From Streptomyces ambofaciens ATCC 23877 (lineage in GTDB: Bacteria > Actinomycetota > Actinomycetes > Streptomycetales > Streptomycetaceae): 64,000 bases of DNA. The position numbers and the translations under genes are program-made. Shown here piece after piece: positions 48,827-57,919 of this stretch. The stretch spans positions 8,171,001 through 8,235,000 of the forward strand of contig NZ_CP012382.1 in NCBI RefSeq assembly GCF_001267885.1. Reading direction: 5' to 3'. Under the pieces are notes generated by a model. That model made no database searches and was not told the DNA's origin. It worked only from the letters and a program-made list of their open reading frames with translations. Within the stretch, counting starts at the first letter, position 1, and the number at the start of each line of letters is the position of its first letter.

Positions 48827-49091
48827 GGCTGCGTCTGTCGACCGATTTTGGAACGCGGGTGCTCCACCTCCTTGTGCTGGCTGCTGTTACCGCCGCTGGC
48901 GTGCAGGCCGCAACCCATACCCACTACCGGGCGCCCCGGCTGATCCCCTTCAACGCCCCAGTCGCATGAAGCGTGCTGGACGGCCGTCGGGCCCCGGCCG
49001 TTTGGGTTCACACGGCATGAACACGCGTGTGGGGGCGCCGCCGGTAGGCGGCCCCACAGACAGCCCAACAGCTCGCGAAGGGACCAGCATC

Positions 49092-50020
49092 ATGGGGCAG
49101 AGGAAGGCAACGGGCAGGGCACCGGACGAGCGGCCGGCCATGCCGCAGGAGGAAGCGGAGATCACCCCGCCGTACCGCTTCCAGCGCCAGCAGCGCCCCG
49201 GCCTGGAGGCCGAGATGGAAGTGCGGCCGCGCTACCTCGCCCCCAACTACCGCGGTTCCGGCAAGCTGCAGAACAAGGTCGCCCTGATCACGGGCGGCGA
49301 CTCCGGCATCGGCCGCTCGGTCGCCGTGCTCTACGCCCGCGAGGGCGCCGACGTCGCCATCGTCTACCTCCCCGAGGAGGAGCGGGACGCCGCCGAGACA
49401 CGCGAGGCCGTGGAGAAGGAGGGACGCACCTGCCTGCTGCTCCCCGGCGACCTGTGCGACCCGTCCTTCTGCGCCGACGTGGTGAAGCGCACCGTCGCCG
49501 AACTGGGCGGCCTCAACGTGCTGGTGAGCAACGCCGCATACCTCAACAGCCAGAACGACATCACGGACCTCACGGCCGAGGACTTCGACCGGGTCTTCAA
49601 GACCAACGTCTACGCCTACTTCCACCTGCTCATGGCGGCCCTGCCGTACCTGTCGCACGGAGACGCGGTGATCGCCACCGCCTCCGAGGAAGCCCTCAAG
49701 GGCAGCGACATGATGTGGACTACGCGGCCTCCAAGGCCGCCATGGTGGTCTTCACCAAGTCCATCGCCTCGCACCTGGCGGCCCGGGGCGTCCGCGCCAA
49801 CGTCGTCTCGCCGGGACCCACCTGGACCGTCCTGAACGTGGCAGGTCAGCGCTTTCCCGACGACTACCTCACCCACCTGGGCAGCTCTGCCCCGATGGGC
49901 CGTGTCGCCCAGCCGGAGGAGGTGGCCCCCGCCTACGTGTACCTGGCCTCGGACGCCGATTCCAGCTTCACCGTGGGGGAGGTGATCGCCGTCACCGGCG
50001 GCCTGACCGACACCCGGTGA
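49092..50020 (+). pseudogene. SDR-family oxidoreductase gene with a frameshift before the catalytic Tyr
   Basis: The frame from ATG 49092 encodes a typical glucose-dehydrogenase/YhdF-like SDR: the N-terminal FQRQQRPGLEAEM, cofactor motif TGGDSGIG and NAAY. At about 49710-49718 the coding continues in another frame, where VDYAASKAAMVVFTKS (catalytic YxxxK) and the normal C-terminus ending in TGGLTDTR are found. One base has been lost around ATGATGTGG. Unless this is a sequencing error, the enzyme stops without its catalytic residues. Both halves keep good codon use, so the lesion is recent. Confidence 0.8.
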
Positions 50021-50269
50021 CCGGCCGGCTCCTGGCATCGTGTGCCGGCTCCGTCCCCGCGCCCCGTCTGCGGCGTCGGACAGGCACCGACGGGCGGCCG
50101 CTGAACCTCCCGACTAGGTCAGAAGGGGCACAGGATCGGCTGACTGGGCGTGGGACGTGGCGTGTTTCCTCCGGCCAGCGAAGCATGGGACTCCTGCCGA
50201 CTTGGCGGATGTGAAGACGGCGAGCCCGGGGTACTCCACCGCTCGGCCTGTCAACGAGGAGAGTGCCTG

Positions 50270-51469
50270 ATGACGTTCAATCCGCTGGAGCAGCGGGGTA
50301 TCCCGCTGGACCGTCAGCTGCGGAGCTGGCGGGAACTGAACGTGGACCCAATCGACCCGGACCACTGCGACCCGTACACCCGCTGCCGGATCATCACCAT
50401 GAACGGGATCGAGGTGGAGGCGATCCTGTTCAGCCACCAGCTCGCCCGCAACACCGTCGACCCCGAGGTCAAACGGCAGCTGGCGCGGGTGCGCTACATC
50501 GAGGCACAGCAGCAGAAGGTCGTGAACTGGCTGCTTCCAGGGGTGTCGTCGGTGCTGGAGACGACCATCGCCTACGAGCAGGTGGCCGTGGACCTGACGG
50601 CATGGGTGGCCCGTATGGAGCCGGACCCGTATCTGAAGCAGGCGTACCAGTTCGGGGTGCTGGAGGACTTCGACCACCTGTACCGGTACGCCAACCTGTA
50701 CGAGATGATCGAGCACCGCAAGGCCGAGTCGATCGTCGACAACCTCACCGAGGTCATGCCCGGCCGTCCCACCAGGTTCCACCACCGCAACCCGGTGGAC
50801 AACGTCCGCGACCCCTACGCCAAGGACGAGACGAACCCGCTGTCGAAGCTGCACGCGCTGACGATCATGTCGGCGGAGCAGCAGACCATGAACTTCTACA
50901 TGAACACCGGCCCCACCTACATGGAGCCGATCGCCCGCCAGCTCTACCAGGAGATCGGGCTGATCGAGGAGGAGCACGTCACCCACTACGAGTCCCTGGT
51001 GGACCCGGGCGAGACGTGGTGGGAGCAGCTGGTCAACCACGAGTACAACGAGTGCTACCTGTACTACTCCTTCATGGAGCAGGAGAGCGACCCCAAGGTC
51101 AAGGCGATCTGGGAGCTGCACCTGAACATGGAGCTGGAGCACCTGCACGCCGCCTGCGACCTGATGCGCAGGCACGACGGCCGCGATCCCGCCTCGGTGC
51201 TGGCCCCCGAGCTGCCCAACGTGCTCACCTTCGAGCCGAACAAGGGCTACCTGCGCGAGCTGCTCGACACCCAGATGGACCTCACGACCCTGGGCGCGGG
51301 CTACGTACGCGAGGCGCACGAGCGGTTCGAGCAGATGCAGGAGCAGATCCACGGCGGCGAGGCCCCGCCGAGCGACCGGGTGATCCACGAGCACCAGGAG
51401 ATGTTCGGCCGCGAGTACCGCGTCCAGACCGAGGGCGAGCACCCCGACCCCTCCCAGCGCGAGAAGTAG
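50270..51469 (+). CDS. Ferritin-like (diiron-type) protein
   Basis: A 399-residue, mostly helical protein with repeated Glu/His patterns expected of a ferritin-like four-helix core: SAEQQTMNFYMNTG near 200, LIEEEHVTHYE near 232 and HLNMELEHLHAACDLM near 287. An E-x-x-H pair occurs in each half. It is followed 10 nt later by a hemerythrin gene, so both may handle iron and oxygen or peroxides. GAGGAGAG precedes the ATG. The exact family was not recognised. Confidence 0.75.
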   Translation: MTFNPLEQRGIPLDRQLRSWRELNVDPIDPDHCDPYTRCRIITMNGIEVEAILFSHQLARNTVDPEVKRQLARVRYIEAQQQKVVNWLLPGVSSVLETTIAYEQVAVDLTAWVARMEPDPYLKQAYQFGVLEDFDHLYRYANLYEMIEHRKAESIVDNLTEVMPGRPTRFHHRNPVDNVRDPYAKDETNPLSKLHALTIMSAEQQTMNFYMNTGPTYMEPIARQLYQEIGLIEEEHVTHYESLVDPGETWWEQLVNHEYNECYLYYSFMEQESDPKVKAIWELHLNMELEHLHAACDLMRRHDGRDPASVLAPELPNVLTFEPNKGYLRELLDTQMDLTTLGAGYVREAHERFEQMQEQIHGGEAPPSDRVIHEHQEMFGREYRVQTEGEHPDPSQREK

Positions 51470-51479
51470 AAAGGCCGCG

Positions 51480-52070
51480 ATGTCCGAGCTGAAGACTCCG
51501 CACGCCGGGGACGACATGGCCAAGGACGACGACGTCGTCTCCCTGCTGATGCGCCAGCACGGCGACATCCGCAACCTCTTCGACGAGGTCGAGGCCGCCA
51601 CCGGCGAGGAACGCCGCGACGCCTTCCACCGTCTGGTGCGCCTGCTGGCCGTGCACGAGACGGCCGAGGAGGAGGTGGTGCACCCCTTCGCCCGCAAGGG
51701 CTTCCCCGGCGGCGAGCAGGTGGTCAAGGACCGCCTCGCCGAGGAGAAGGCCGCCAAGGAGACCTTGTCCGCACTCGACGAGATGGACACCGACGACCCG
51801 AAGTTCATGCCCCAGCTGCTCAAGCTGCGCAAGGACGTCCAGGAGCACGCGCGGGCCGAGGAACGCTACGAGTTCACCCACATCCGCCGCAGCACCGACG
51901 TCACCAACCTCGCCGCGATGGCCAAGGCCATCAAGGCCGCCGAAGCCATGGCCCCCACCCGCCCCCACCCCGGCGTCGAGTCCGGGGCGAAGAACATGGC
52001 GCTCGGACCGGTCGCCGCCCTCATGGACCGCACCAAGGACACCGTCCGCAAGGCCATGGGCAAGGGCTGA
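51480..52070 (+). CDS. Hemerythrin-domain protein
   Basis: 196 residues. The diiron ligands are visible as LLMRQHGDIRNLFDEVE near 25-35, VHETAEEEVVHPFA near 57-70, and HARAEERYEFTHI near 126-138. A basic C-terminal tail (residues 150-196) may bind nucleic acid or membrane. It is directly downstream of the ferritin-like gene, probably one operon. It would bind O2 or NO, or sense redox state. Confidence 0.92.
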   Translation: MSELKTPHAGDDMAKDDDVVSLLMRQHGDIRNLFDEVEAATGEERRDAFHRLVRLLAVHETAEEEVVHPFARKGFPGGEQVVKDRLAEEKAAKETLSALDEMDTDDPKFMPQLLKLRKDVQEHARAEERYEFTHIRRSTDVTNLAAMAKAIKAAEAMAPTRPHPGVESGAKNMALGPVAALMDRTKDTVRKAMGKG

Positions 52071-52268
52071 CCACACCGGCCACCCCGCCTGCGACCAGGA
52101 AAGGATCCCGCCCGGGGGCGCTGCCGCGGCGCAGGCTGATCTCCACCGCGCTGGCCGGCGCGGACGCCCTTCAGCTGACGTACGGCGCGCTGGTCGCCAG
52201 GACGACCGGCGAGTGACCCCGTCCCGTGAGGCGCCGGGCACCTCACGAGGGAGCCGCTGGACGGCGGG

Positions 52269-52823
52269 TCATCCTCTCCGCGGCACAGGACCCACGTCGG
52301 CGTGGCGGCCGGGGAGCATGGCGGCGTGCCGTTGCCCCGGCCCGGGGCCCGAGCCGGCGGCCAGGGCGTCGGCCACCACGCCGGCGGCGAAGGCGTACAC
52401 GCTCTTGTGGAGCACGTCGACGACGAGTTCGCGGCGCGGCCAGGTCTGGGGCGGGGCGCCGACGCCGGTGGCGTTCTCCAGGATCTGGTCGGTGGTGAGG
52501 CGGACGACGGTGAACTTCGCCGACGACCAGGGCCCCCGCAGCCCGGCGTGCGCCATCACCGACCGCAGCACGCCGAGAAGGGCGCCCTGCCCCACGTGCA
52601 TGGCCAGGTTCACCGGCACAGGCTGACGGCCGGGATACTCCCGCATGCCGGTCAGGCGTTCCAGGGTCCGGGCGGGCACGTGGGAGTCACGGCGACCGGT
52701 CAGCCGCTGCTCCGCCTTCTCGCCCAGCGTCATCGCCAGCACCCCGGCCGTGCCGGCCACCAGCCCCTGCCACAGCGCGCGCTTCATCATGCCGTCGCGG
52801 GTACCCACGCCTCCCCGGCTCAC
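52269..52823 (-). CDS. Probable membrane protein, function unknown
   Basis: 184 residues from the GTG at 52823 (an ATG at 52790 is also possible). Hydrophobic stretches LWQGLVAGTAGVLAMTLG, LAMHVGQGALLGVLRSVMA and VYAFAAGVVADALAAG suggest two or three membrane helices. It resembles small conserved actinobacterial membrane proteins without assigned role. It is divergent from the gene at 52933. The 52071-52268 gap holds a short open frame without a start codon. Confidence 0.6.
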   Translation of the reverse strand: MSRGGVGTRDGMMKRALWQGLVAGTAGVLAMTLGEKAEQRLTGRRDSHVPARTLERLTGMREYPGRQPVPVNLAMHVGQGALLGVLRSVMAHAGLRGPWSSAKFTVVRLTTDQILENATGVGAPPQTWPRRELVVDVLHKSVYAFAAGVVADALAAGSGPGPGQRHAAMLPGRHADVGPVPRRG

Positions 52824-52932
52824 TGGCCCGGCTCCCGCCCCCCTCCGACCGTTCCCGTTTCACTCCGGCGGTCACGGAAACCCGGCGCCGGACGGTGGGC
52901 CGCCGGGTGGCCACCGAAGCGGAGGGCTTTTG

Positions 52933-53421
52933 ATGAAGAAGCTGGTGTGGACGGCCGCGGTCGCGGCCGCCGGGGCGGCGGCCGTGCGACGGTCCCGGCC
53001 GTCGCACAGGAGCGGGGAGCAGGCCGGCAGCCGGGCGCAGGAGTGGGCGGGTGACCGCTGGCTCACCGTGACGGTCAACCGGACGCCCGCCGATGTGGGT
53101 TCCGAGGGGAAGCTGCCGCCGCCGCTGGACGACCTCGCGGAGCGGATCGACGTGCAGATCCGGCCGGCACCGGGCGACCGCGGCACGGAACTGGCCGCAC
53201 GCTTCAAGGAGCCCGTGCCCGCCGCGTCCGCCTCCGTGCCCGCACGCCTGGCCGGGCAGGACCCGCGCCAGGAGCTGCGGCGCGCGCTGCGTGACGCCAA
53301 GTCCCTGCTGGAGGCGGGTGAGGTACTGCGGCCCGACGCGCCGCCCACGACCCGCCCCACGCCGGGCGGCAAGCTGGTCGAGGTGTTCACCCGTCGCTCC
53401 GGCGGGGAGGGAGTGCTGTGA
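52933..53421 (+). CDS. Small protein coupled to the alcohol dehydrogenase
   Basis: 162 residues. A short hydrophobic N-terminus (KKLVWTAAVAAAGAAAV) may anchor it. Then WLTVTVNRTPADV and DVQIRPAPGDRGTELAARF suggest a polyketide-cyclase or ligand-binding-like fold, also seen in SRPBCC-type stress proteins. It ends with a four-base GTGA overlap with the dehydrogenase gene, so the two are cotranslated. GGAGGG precedes the ATG. Function unknown. Confidence 0.75.
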   Translation: MKKLVWTAAVAAAGAAAVRRSRPSHRSGEQAGSRAQEWAGDRWLTVTVNRTPADVGSEGKLPPPLDDLAERIDVQIRPAPGDRGTELAARFKEPVPAASASVPARLAGQDPRQELRRALRDAKSLLEAGEVLRPDAPPTTRPTPGGKLVEVFTRRSGGEGVL

Positions 53422-54605
53422 AGGCGCTGTGCTGGGAAGGCGTGAACAAGCTGTCCGTCGAGCAGGTCCCCGACCCGGAGCTGCGCAACGACCAGGACAT
53501 CGTCGTACGACTGATCGCGGGCACCACCTGCGGCTCCGACCTGCACCTCATCGGCGGCTACATCCCGGCGATGCGCGCCGGTGACGTGATCGGCCACGAG
53601 TTCGTCGGCGAGGTCGTGGAGACCGGCTCCGCCGTGCGCAAGCACAAGGTCGGTGACCGGGTCGTCGTGTGCTCGTTCGTCGGCTGCGGACGCTGCTGGT
53701 ACTGCGCCAACGACCTGTGGTCCCTGTGCGACAACACGAACACCAACCCGGGCGTCGGACAGGCCCTCTTCGGCTACGAGACCGCCGGCATCTTCGGCTA
53801 CTCCCACGCCATGGGCGGGCTGCGCGGCAGCCATGCCGAGTACGTCCGCGTGCCCTTCGCCGACTACGGCGCCTTCAAGGTGCCCGAGGGCATCGACGAC
53901 ACCAGCGCCCTGTTCGTCTCCGACTCCGTGCCCACCGGGTGGATGGGCGCCGACCTGGCCGGGGTGAAACCCGGTGACGTGGTCGCCGTCTGGGGCTGCG
54001 GCGCGGTGGGGCAGATGGCGGCCAGGGCGGCGATCCTCAAGGGTGCCGAGCGGGTGATCTCCATCGACCGCATCCCCGAGCGGCTGGCCATGACCGAGCG
54101 GTACGTCGGCGCGGAGACCCTCGACTACACGAGCACGGACGTCGCCGCGGAACTGCGCGAACGCACCGGCGGACGCGGCCCGGACGTGTGCATCGAGGCC
54201 GTCGGCATGGAGGCGCACAGCGACGGCCCCGCGCACCTGTACGACCAGGCCAAACAGCAGCTCCGCCTCCAGAGCGACCGGCCCACCGCCGTACGCCAGG
54301 CCATCCACGCCTGCCGTAAGGCCGGCACCGTCTTCATCCTCGGCGTCTTCGCCGGAGCCGTCGACAAGTTCCCGCTCGGCGCCGTGATCAACAAGGGGCT
54401 CACCGTCCGCGGCGCCCAGATGCACGGCCAGCGCTACATCCCGATGCTCCTGGAGCGGCTCGCCGCCGGCGAGATCGAGACGGCCCACCTGGCGACCCAC
54501 ACCCTCTCCCTCGACCAGGCGCCCAGGGCCTACGACATGTTCAAGCAGAAGACCGACGGCTGCGTCCGCGCCGTCATCCGCCCCGAGCCCCGAGGGGCCG
54601 CATGA
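53418..54605 (+). CDS. Zinc-dependent alcohol dehydrogenase (formaldehyde-dehydrogenase-like)
   Basis: A 395-residue MDR dehydrogenase. The catalytic zinc site has Cys in TTCGSDLH near 38 and His in GHE near 59. The four structural-zinc cysteines lie in VGCGRCWYCANDLWSLCDN near 92-108, and the NAD motif is GCGAVG near 196. It resembles glutathione-independent formaldehyde dehydrogenases. It overlaps the genes on both sides by four bases, forming a tight three-gene unit for aldehyde or alcohol handling under stress. Confidence 0.94.
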   Translation: MKALCWEGVNKLSVEQVPDPELRNDQDIVVRLIAGTTCGSDLHLIGGYIPAMRAGDVIGHEFVGEVVETGSAVRKHKVGDRVVVCSFVGCGRCWYCANDLWSLCDNTNTNPGVGQALFGYETAGIFGYSHAMGGLRGSHAEYVRVPFADYGAFKVPEGIDDTSALFVSDSVPTGWMGADLAGVKPGDVVAVWGCGAVGQMAARAAILKGAERVISIDRIPERLAMTERYVGAETLDYTSTDVAAELRERTGGRGPDVCIEAVGMEAHSDGPAHLYDQAKQQLRLQSDRPTAVRQAIHACRKAGTVFILGVFAGAVDKFPLGAVINKGLTVRGAQMHGQRYIPMLLERLAAGEIETAHLATHTLSLDQAPRAYDMFKQKTDGCVRAVIRPEPRGAA

Positions 54606-55297
54606 CCGTCAGCCGCCTCGCTCGCCCTCTGGCGGGCCGGGTGGCCCGGTGGCGCTCGGCACCGGCCCTGCACCCCCACGGCGTGCTGTGCACGGGAACG
54701 CTGACCGTGGCCGGCCGCACGGACGCCCGCTGGGACGTGCCCTGGCTGGACCGGCCCGGCACCTACCCGGCGACGGTGCGCTGGTCCCGGGCGCTCGGAC
54801 TGCCCCGAAGGCTGCCGGACGGCCTGGGCCTGGCCGTGCGCGTCGAGGACGCCGACGGCCCCGGCAACACACTCGACCTGCTGTTCACCTCCAGCCGAAG
54901 CGGCCGGCTCGGCCGGCACCTGCCGCTGCTGCGACCCGACGCCCTGAAGGGGCCGTACTCCACCCTGCTGTCCTACCGGATGGGAGATCGCGACCGGGTA
55001 CTGGCGGCCTTCCCCGCCTCGGATGCGGACGCCACCTCTGGAGACACCCTGCCGACGCTGTGGCAGGAACTCGCCCGCCGGCCCGTCCGCTTCGACCTGC
55101 GCGCGGCCGCCCCCGACGAGCCGTGGACCACCTTCGCGTCCCTGTCCCTGGAAGCCGCGCACACCGCCCCGGCCACCAGCACCGTGTCCTACGACCCCTA
55201 CGCCCACAGCCTTCCCGGACTCCGGCCCACCGGACGACTGCGCCGCCTGCGCGACGCCGCCTACGCCGGCTCCCGCCACGGACGAACCACCGCCTGA
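54602..55297 (+). CDS. Catalase-superfamily-like protein
   Basis: 231 residues. GVLCTGTLTVAG, then YPATVRWSRALGLPRRLPDG and LGLAVRVEDADGPGNTLDLLFTSS, recall the beta-barrel of minimal catalase-like heme proteins. Near the C-terminus RDAAY fits the R-x3-Y heme-ligand pattern, followed by the GSRHGR segment. It is shorter than catalase (about 480). ATGA overlap with the dehydrogenase. Some databases label such proteins phosphodiesterases; I have no support for that here. Confidence 0.6.
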   Translation: MTVSRLARPLAGRVARWRSAPALHPHGVLCTGTLTVAGRTDARWDVPWLDRPGTYPATVRWSRALGLPRRLPDGLGLAVRVEDADGPGNTLDLLFTSSRSGRLGRHLPLLRPDALKGPYSTLLSYRMGDRDRVLAAFPASDADATSGDTLPTLWQELARRPVRFDLRAAAPDEPWTTFASLSLEAAHTAPATSTVSYDPYAHSLPGLRPTGRLRRLRDAAYAGSRHGRTTA

Positions 55298-55400
55298 CGA
55301 CGGCCGGCTCGGCCTGGTGTACGCCGGTGCAGGCGATGGACCCGGCCTTGCCCTCCCGCGGGGTGAGACACGGGCAGAGCTGCCGAACAAGAGGGCCGGG

Positions 55401-55532
55401 TCAGTGGGGCAGCAGGTGGAAGCCGGTGCTCAGGGCGCCGGCGCAGACCAGCAGGAGCGACGCACCAACGGCGAGCCGTTTCAGGAGCATACGGCGCAAG
55501 GCGGCGTACCGGGCTTCGTACTCGCCCCGCAA
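55401..55532 (-). CDS. Probable small membrane protein, start unresolved
   Basis: The frame contains a charged amphipathic start (RGEYEARYAALRR) followed by one membrane helix (LLKRLAVGASLLLVCAGALS) and ends FHLLPH. Third positions are strongly GC, as in real genes. The only start candidates are a TTG at 55532 and an ATG at 55490, neither with a good ribosome-binding site. It lies 31 nt after the hemerythrin gene on the same strand. Confidence 0.35.
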   Translation of the reverse strand: MRGEYEARYAALRRMLLKRLAVGASLLLVCAGALSTGFHLLPH

Positions 55533-55563
55533 CTGGTCGGCCCGTACGGCAACGGCCGGCGGG

Positions 55564-56247
55564 TCAGATGCACGTACGCCGGACAGCGCGACGCACCAGG
55601 AGGGTGACGGCCGCCGCTGCGCCGGTGCCCGCGGCGACCAGTGCAGCGCGGCGGACGGCCGGAGCGGTGGCAGGGGCAAGGTCGCGCAACCGGTCGAAGG
55701 CGCTGAGCGGGAGGCCGCTCAGCGCGTTGCCGGGCGGACGCCGAGACACCGCGGGGTGAGGATGCGTGGGCGCGCTCACGCGCACCGCCTCCCAGGCAGC
55801 ACCGATCTGCCGTAGCCGGCGATCGCTCAGAGCTTCACGCATCCGCGGCAGCAGCTCGTCCTCCTCGTCACGGATGTCCTGCGCGATCAAGGCGAACGCT
55901 TGCCGGATCCACGCGCCGCGGTGAGGGTCCTCGGGGGACTTCTCGATCCGGGCGATCAGCTCGTTGATCTCTTGATGCTCCTGCTCGACGCGCGCGGTGA
56001 GGTCCTGACCGTCGGCGCTGATACGCCGCAGGACGGGCCACAGCACGGTCTCCTCGGCGAACGCGTGGCTGAACACCAGCTGCACGATCTCCCGCCACAG
56101 CTCGTCCTGCCCGTCAGGCGCCATACCGCGGGCGAGGTAGCGGTGCATCATCGAGTCGAGCCTGGCGTGCTCTCGCCGCTGCCGCATCAGAATGCTGCCC
56201 GCTCCTCCTAGCCGGGCAGTGTCCTGCTCGCTGATCGAGACGGTCAT
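55564..56247 (-). CDS. Hemerythrin-domain protein with C-terminal membrane segment
   Basis: 227 residues. Ligand-bearing helices are REHARLDSMMHRY near 26-38, FSHAFAEETVLWPVLRR near 60-75, EQEHQEINELI near 88-98 and IRDEEDELLPRM near 124-135. The C-terminus (PAVRRAALVAAGTGAAAAVTLLVRR) could insert in or lie on the membrane. The start overlaps the stop of the small gene upstream (ATGA). It is a second, different hemerythrin about 4 kb from the one at 51480. Confidence 0.9.
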   Translation of the reverse strand: MTVSISEQDTARLGGAGSILMRQRREHARLDSMMHRYLARGMAPDGQDELWREIVQLVFSHAFAEETVLWPVLRRISADGQDLTARVEQEHQEINELIARIEKSPEDPHRGAWIRQAFALIAQDIRDEEDELLPRMREALSDRRLRQIGAAWEAVRVSAPTHPHPAVSRRPPGNALSGLPLSAFDRLRDLAPATAPAVRRAALVAAGTGAAAAVTLLVRRAVRRTCI

Positions 56248-56423
56248 GACGAGCCCTCCGCCGGCCCCTCGGCGGGGTCCGTCGTCGCATCCGTGCGTTC
56301 CGCGTCGGACGACGTCGATCGGTCCTGTCGGCGCCGGCGTTGCTCGTCTTCGGGGTGGACGTCCTTCTCACCGGTGACGTGTTCCAGCGGGTGGGACAGT
56401 TCATCGTCGTTCTGCCTGCTCAT
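56244..56423 (-). CDS. Small charged protein coupled to hemerythrin (59 aa)
   Basis: Starts MSRQNDDELSHPLEHVTGEK and is rich in Asp, Glu, Arg and Ser, with no hydrophobic core, so it is probably disordered. GAGGAG lies 6 nt before the ATG. Its TGA overlaps the hemerythrin ATG by four bases, strong evidence that it is a translated gene and co-regulated. Function unknown. Confidence 0.7.
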   Translation of the reverse strand: MSRQNDDELSHPLEHVTGEKDVHPEDEQRRRRQDRSTSSDAERTDATTDPAEGPAEGSS

Positions 56424-56621
56424 GACGGCTCCTCACTGTCTGGAGCCCGGGTCCCCTGCATGCGGGCATCCGACCACCTCAATGCCGTCGAAAGCGTGGA
56501 CCGTACTCCTCGCCGTTCAGACGCCACCCACTGTGCACGCCGCGCCACTCTCCCGATAAGGATCAGGAAAGGGAACACCAGGCGGCTTCGCACACCGCGT
56601 GAGCAAACACCCAGCGCATGC

Positions 56622-57347
56622 TCAGGGCGCGTTCGGAGGGCCGCGCAGAATGTCCGCGGTGATGTCCGCGAGTGTCTTCCCGGTGCGAAAGGCATCGGCC
56701 CGCATGACGGCCAGCGCGTCCTCGTGGCTCAGCCGCCGGCGCTCGGCCAGGGCCACGACGGCACGCGCGGTGTCGAACCAGTGGGCACGCACGACCGGCT
56801 CCGGTTCCCAGGCAGGCGGCCGAGAACCGGTGATGATCAGTTCTCGTACCGGAAGGAGCGCGGCTGCCACCGCGTCGGCCACCTCGGAGGCCACCTCCAA
56901 GCTCTCACCGTGCAGGGCGCGGGCCCGAAGCCCCAGCAGGTCGATCGATCCCAGCACGTAGTCGCCGAAGAAGAGGGGGAGTGCGTACACCGATCTCACG
57001 TGCGGCAGTTGCTCCCGCATGGCCGCCCCGAACAGCGGCCACGGTGTCAGCTCGTCTGCAAGGTCGTCCACGGCCACCAGCTCACCCGTGTGCGCGGCAC
57101 TGATGCAGGGGCCCTCCAGCACCGTGAACTGGATCTCCTCCAGGCACAGCGCGGCATCGTCCGACGCGGCGAGCAGCTGGCGGGAAGGCGTGTCGGTCAA
57201 CAGCGACACCGTCGCACCATCCACCCCCAGCCCGTCGCGGACGGCCGCACACACCCGGCGCGGGACCTCTTCGACGGCACCGCCTTTCACGGCGGACGCG
57301 ACGAGCCGCGCTGCGAGGCTGTCGTCCGCGGTCACCGCGCAGCCCAC
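56622..57347 (-). CDS. GAF-ANTAR RNA-binding regulator
   Basis: 241 residues from a GTG. The GAF domain spans about 20-160 (VSLLTDTPSRQLLAASDD; LEGPCISAAHTGE). The C-terminal ANTAR domain spans about 180-238 (WFDTARAVVALAERRRLSHEDALAVM). ANTAR proteins bind two-hexaloop RNAs and prevent transcription termination. The GAF would sense a small ligand. A second protein of this type lies at 59330. GTG 57335 is an alternative start. Confidence 0.85.
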   Translation of the reverse strand: MGCAVTADDSLAARLVASAVKGGAVEEVPRRVCAAVRDGLGVDGATVSLLTDTPSRQLLAASDDAALCLEEIQFTVLEGPCISAAHTGELVAVDDLADELTPWPLFGAAMREQLPHVRSVYALPLFFGDYVLGSIDLLGLRARALHGESLEVASEVADAVAAALLPVRELIITGSRPPAWEPEPVVRAHWFDTARAVVALAERRRLSHEDALAVMRADAFRTGKTLADITADILRGPPNAP

Positions 57348-57666
57348 CGCACCGGCGGGGGAGCGGCGTGGCCGTGCTCAGGAACACGGTGACGGTACGC
57401 ACCGCGCATCGCACGGCGCCGGAGGCGGGAGGTGGCAGGAGGCTGACGTAGTGCCATGCGGGGCGGAATACCCGGTTGGCTCGCCTCCACACGAAAGCCT
57501 GGTGCGCAGCGTGGGGCGCCGGCTTGGTCTCCCGACGCCGGCAGAGCAGTTGCACACCGCCGAGCACCCGGTCCGGGCCTGTGAATGCATCGGCATGGCG
57601 CCCGGGGCCCGGGGAACACGCATCGGTGTATCACCCATGTGAGTGGGGCGAAAAGGGAGAATCGCG

Positions 57667-57897
57667 ATGCTCATGGCACACCCGGCGGTGCTGAAGGACC
57701 TCATCGAGCAGTACGAGACGCTGCAGACCCTGCATGCCGAAAGGGGCACTGAGGAAACGCGTCGCCGGATGGAGGACGTCGCCTACACGCTGTGCGTCTC
57801 GACCGGCACCCGCGACATCGACTCGGCCTTCCTGGCCGCCCGGCGCCGACTGGACAACGCCGTGCCCGCGCAGGACGGCACCCTTCTCACCACCTGA
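57667..57897 (+). CDS. DUF5133 protein
   Basis: A 76-residue helical protein, HPAVLKDLIEQYETLQTLHA then RRRMEDVAYTLCVSTGTRDID and AFLAARRRLDNAV, matching the DUF5133 family of Streptomyces. AGGGAGA precedes the ATG. It lies 22 nt upstream of a DUF6098 gene. Function unknown. Confidence 0.85.
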   Translation: MLMAHPAVLKDLIEQYETLQTLHAERGTEETRRRMEDVAYTLCVSTGTRDIDSAFLAARRRLDNAVPAQDGTLLTT

Positions 57898-57919
57898 CCC
57901 ACCCCGCGCGATCAAGCTC

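Noticed and set aside
49700..49725. Programmed frameshift in the SDR gene
   Set aside because: No slippery heptamer or downstream structure stands out; a simple lost base explains the frame change.
52071..52216. Open frame ending LTYGALVARTTGE before the stop at 52214
   Set aside because: No start codon or ribosome-binding site in frame; perhaps a gene remnant, but too little to call.
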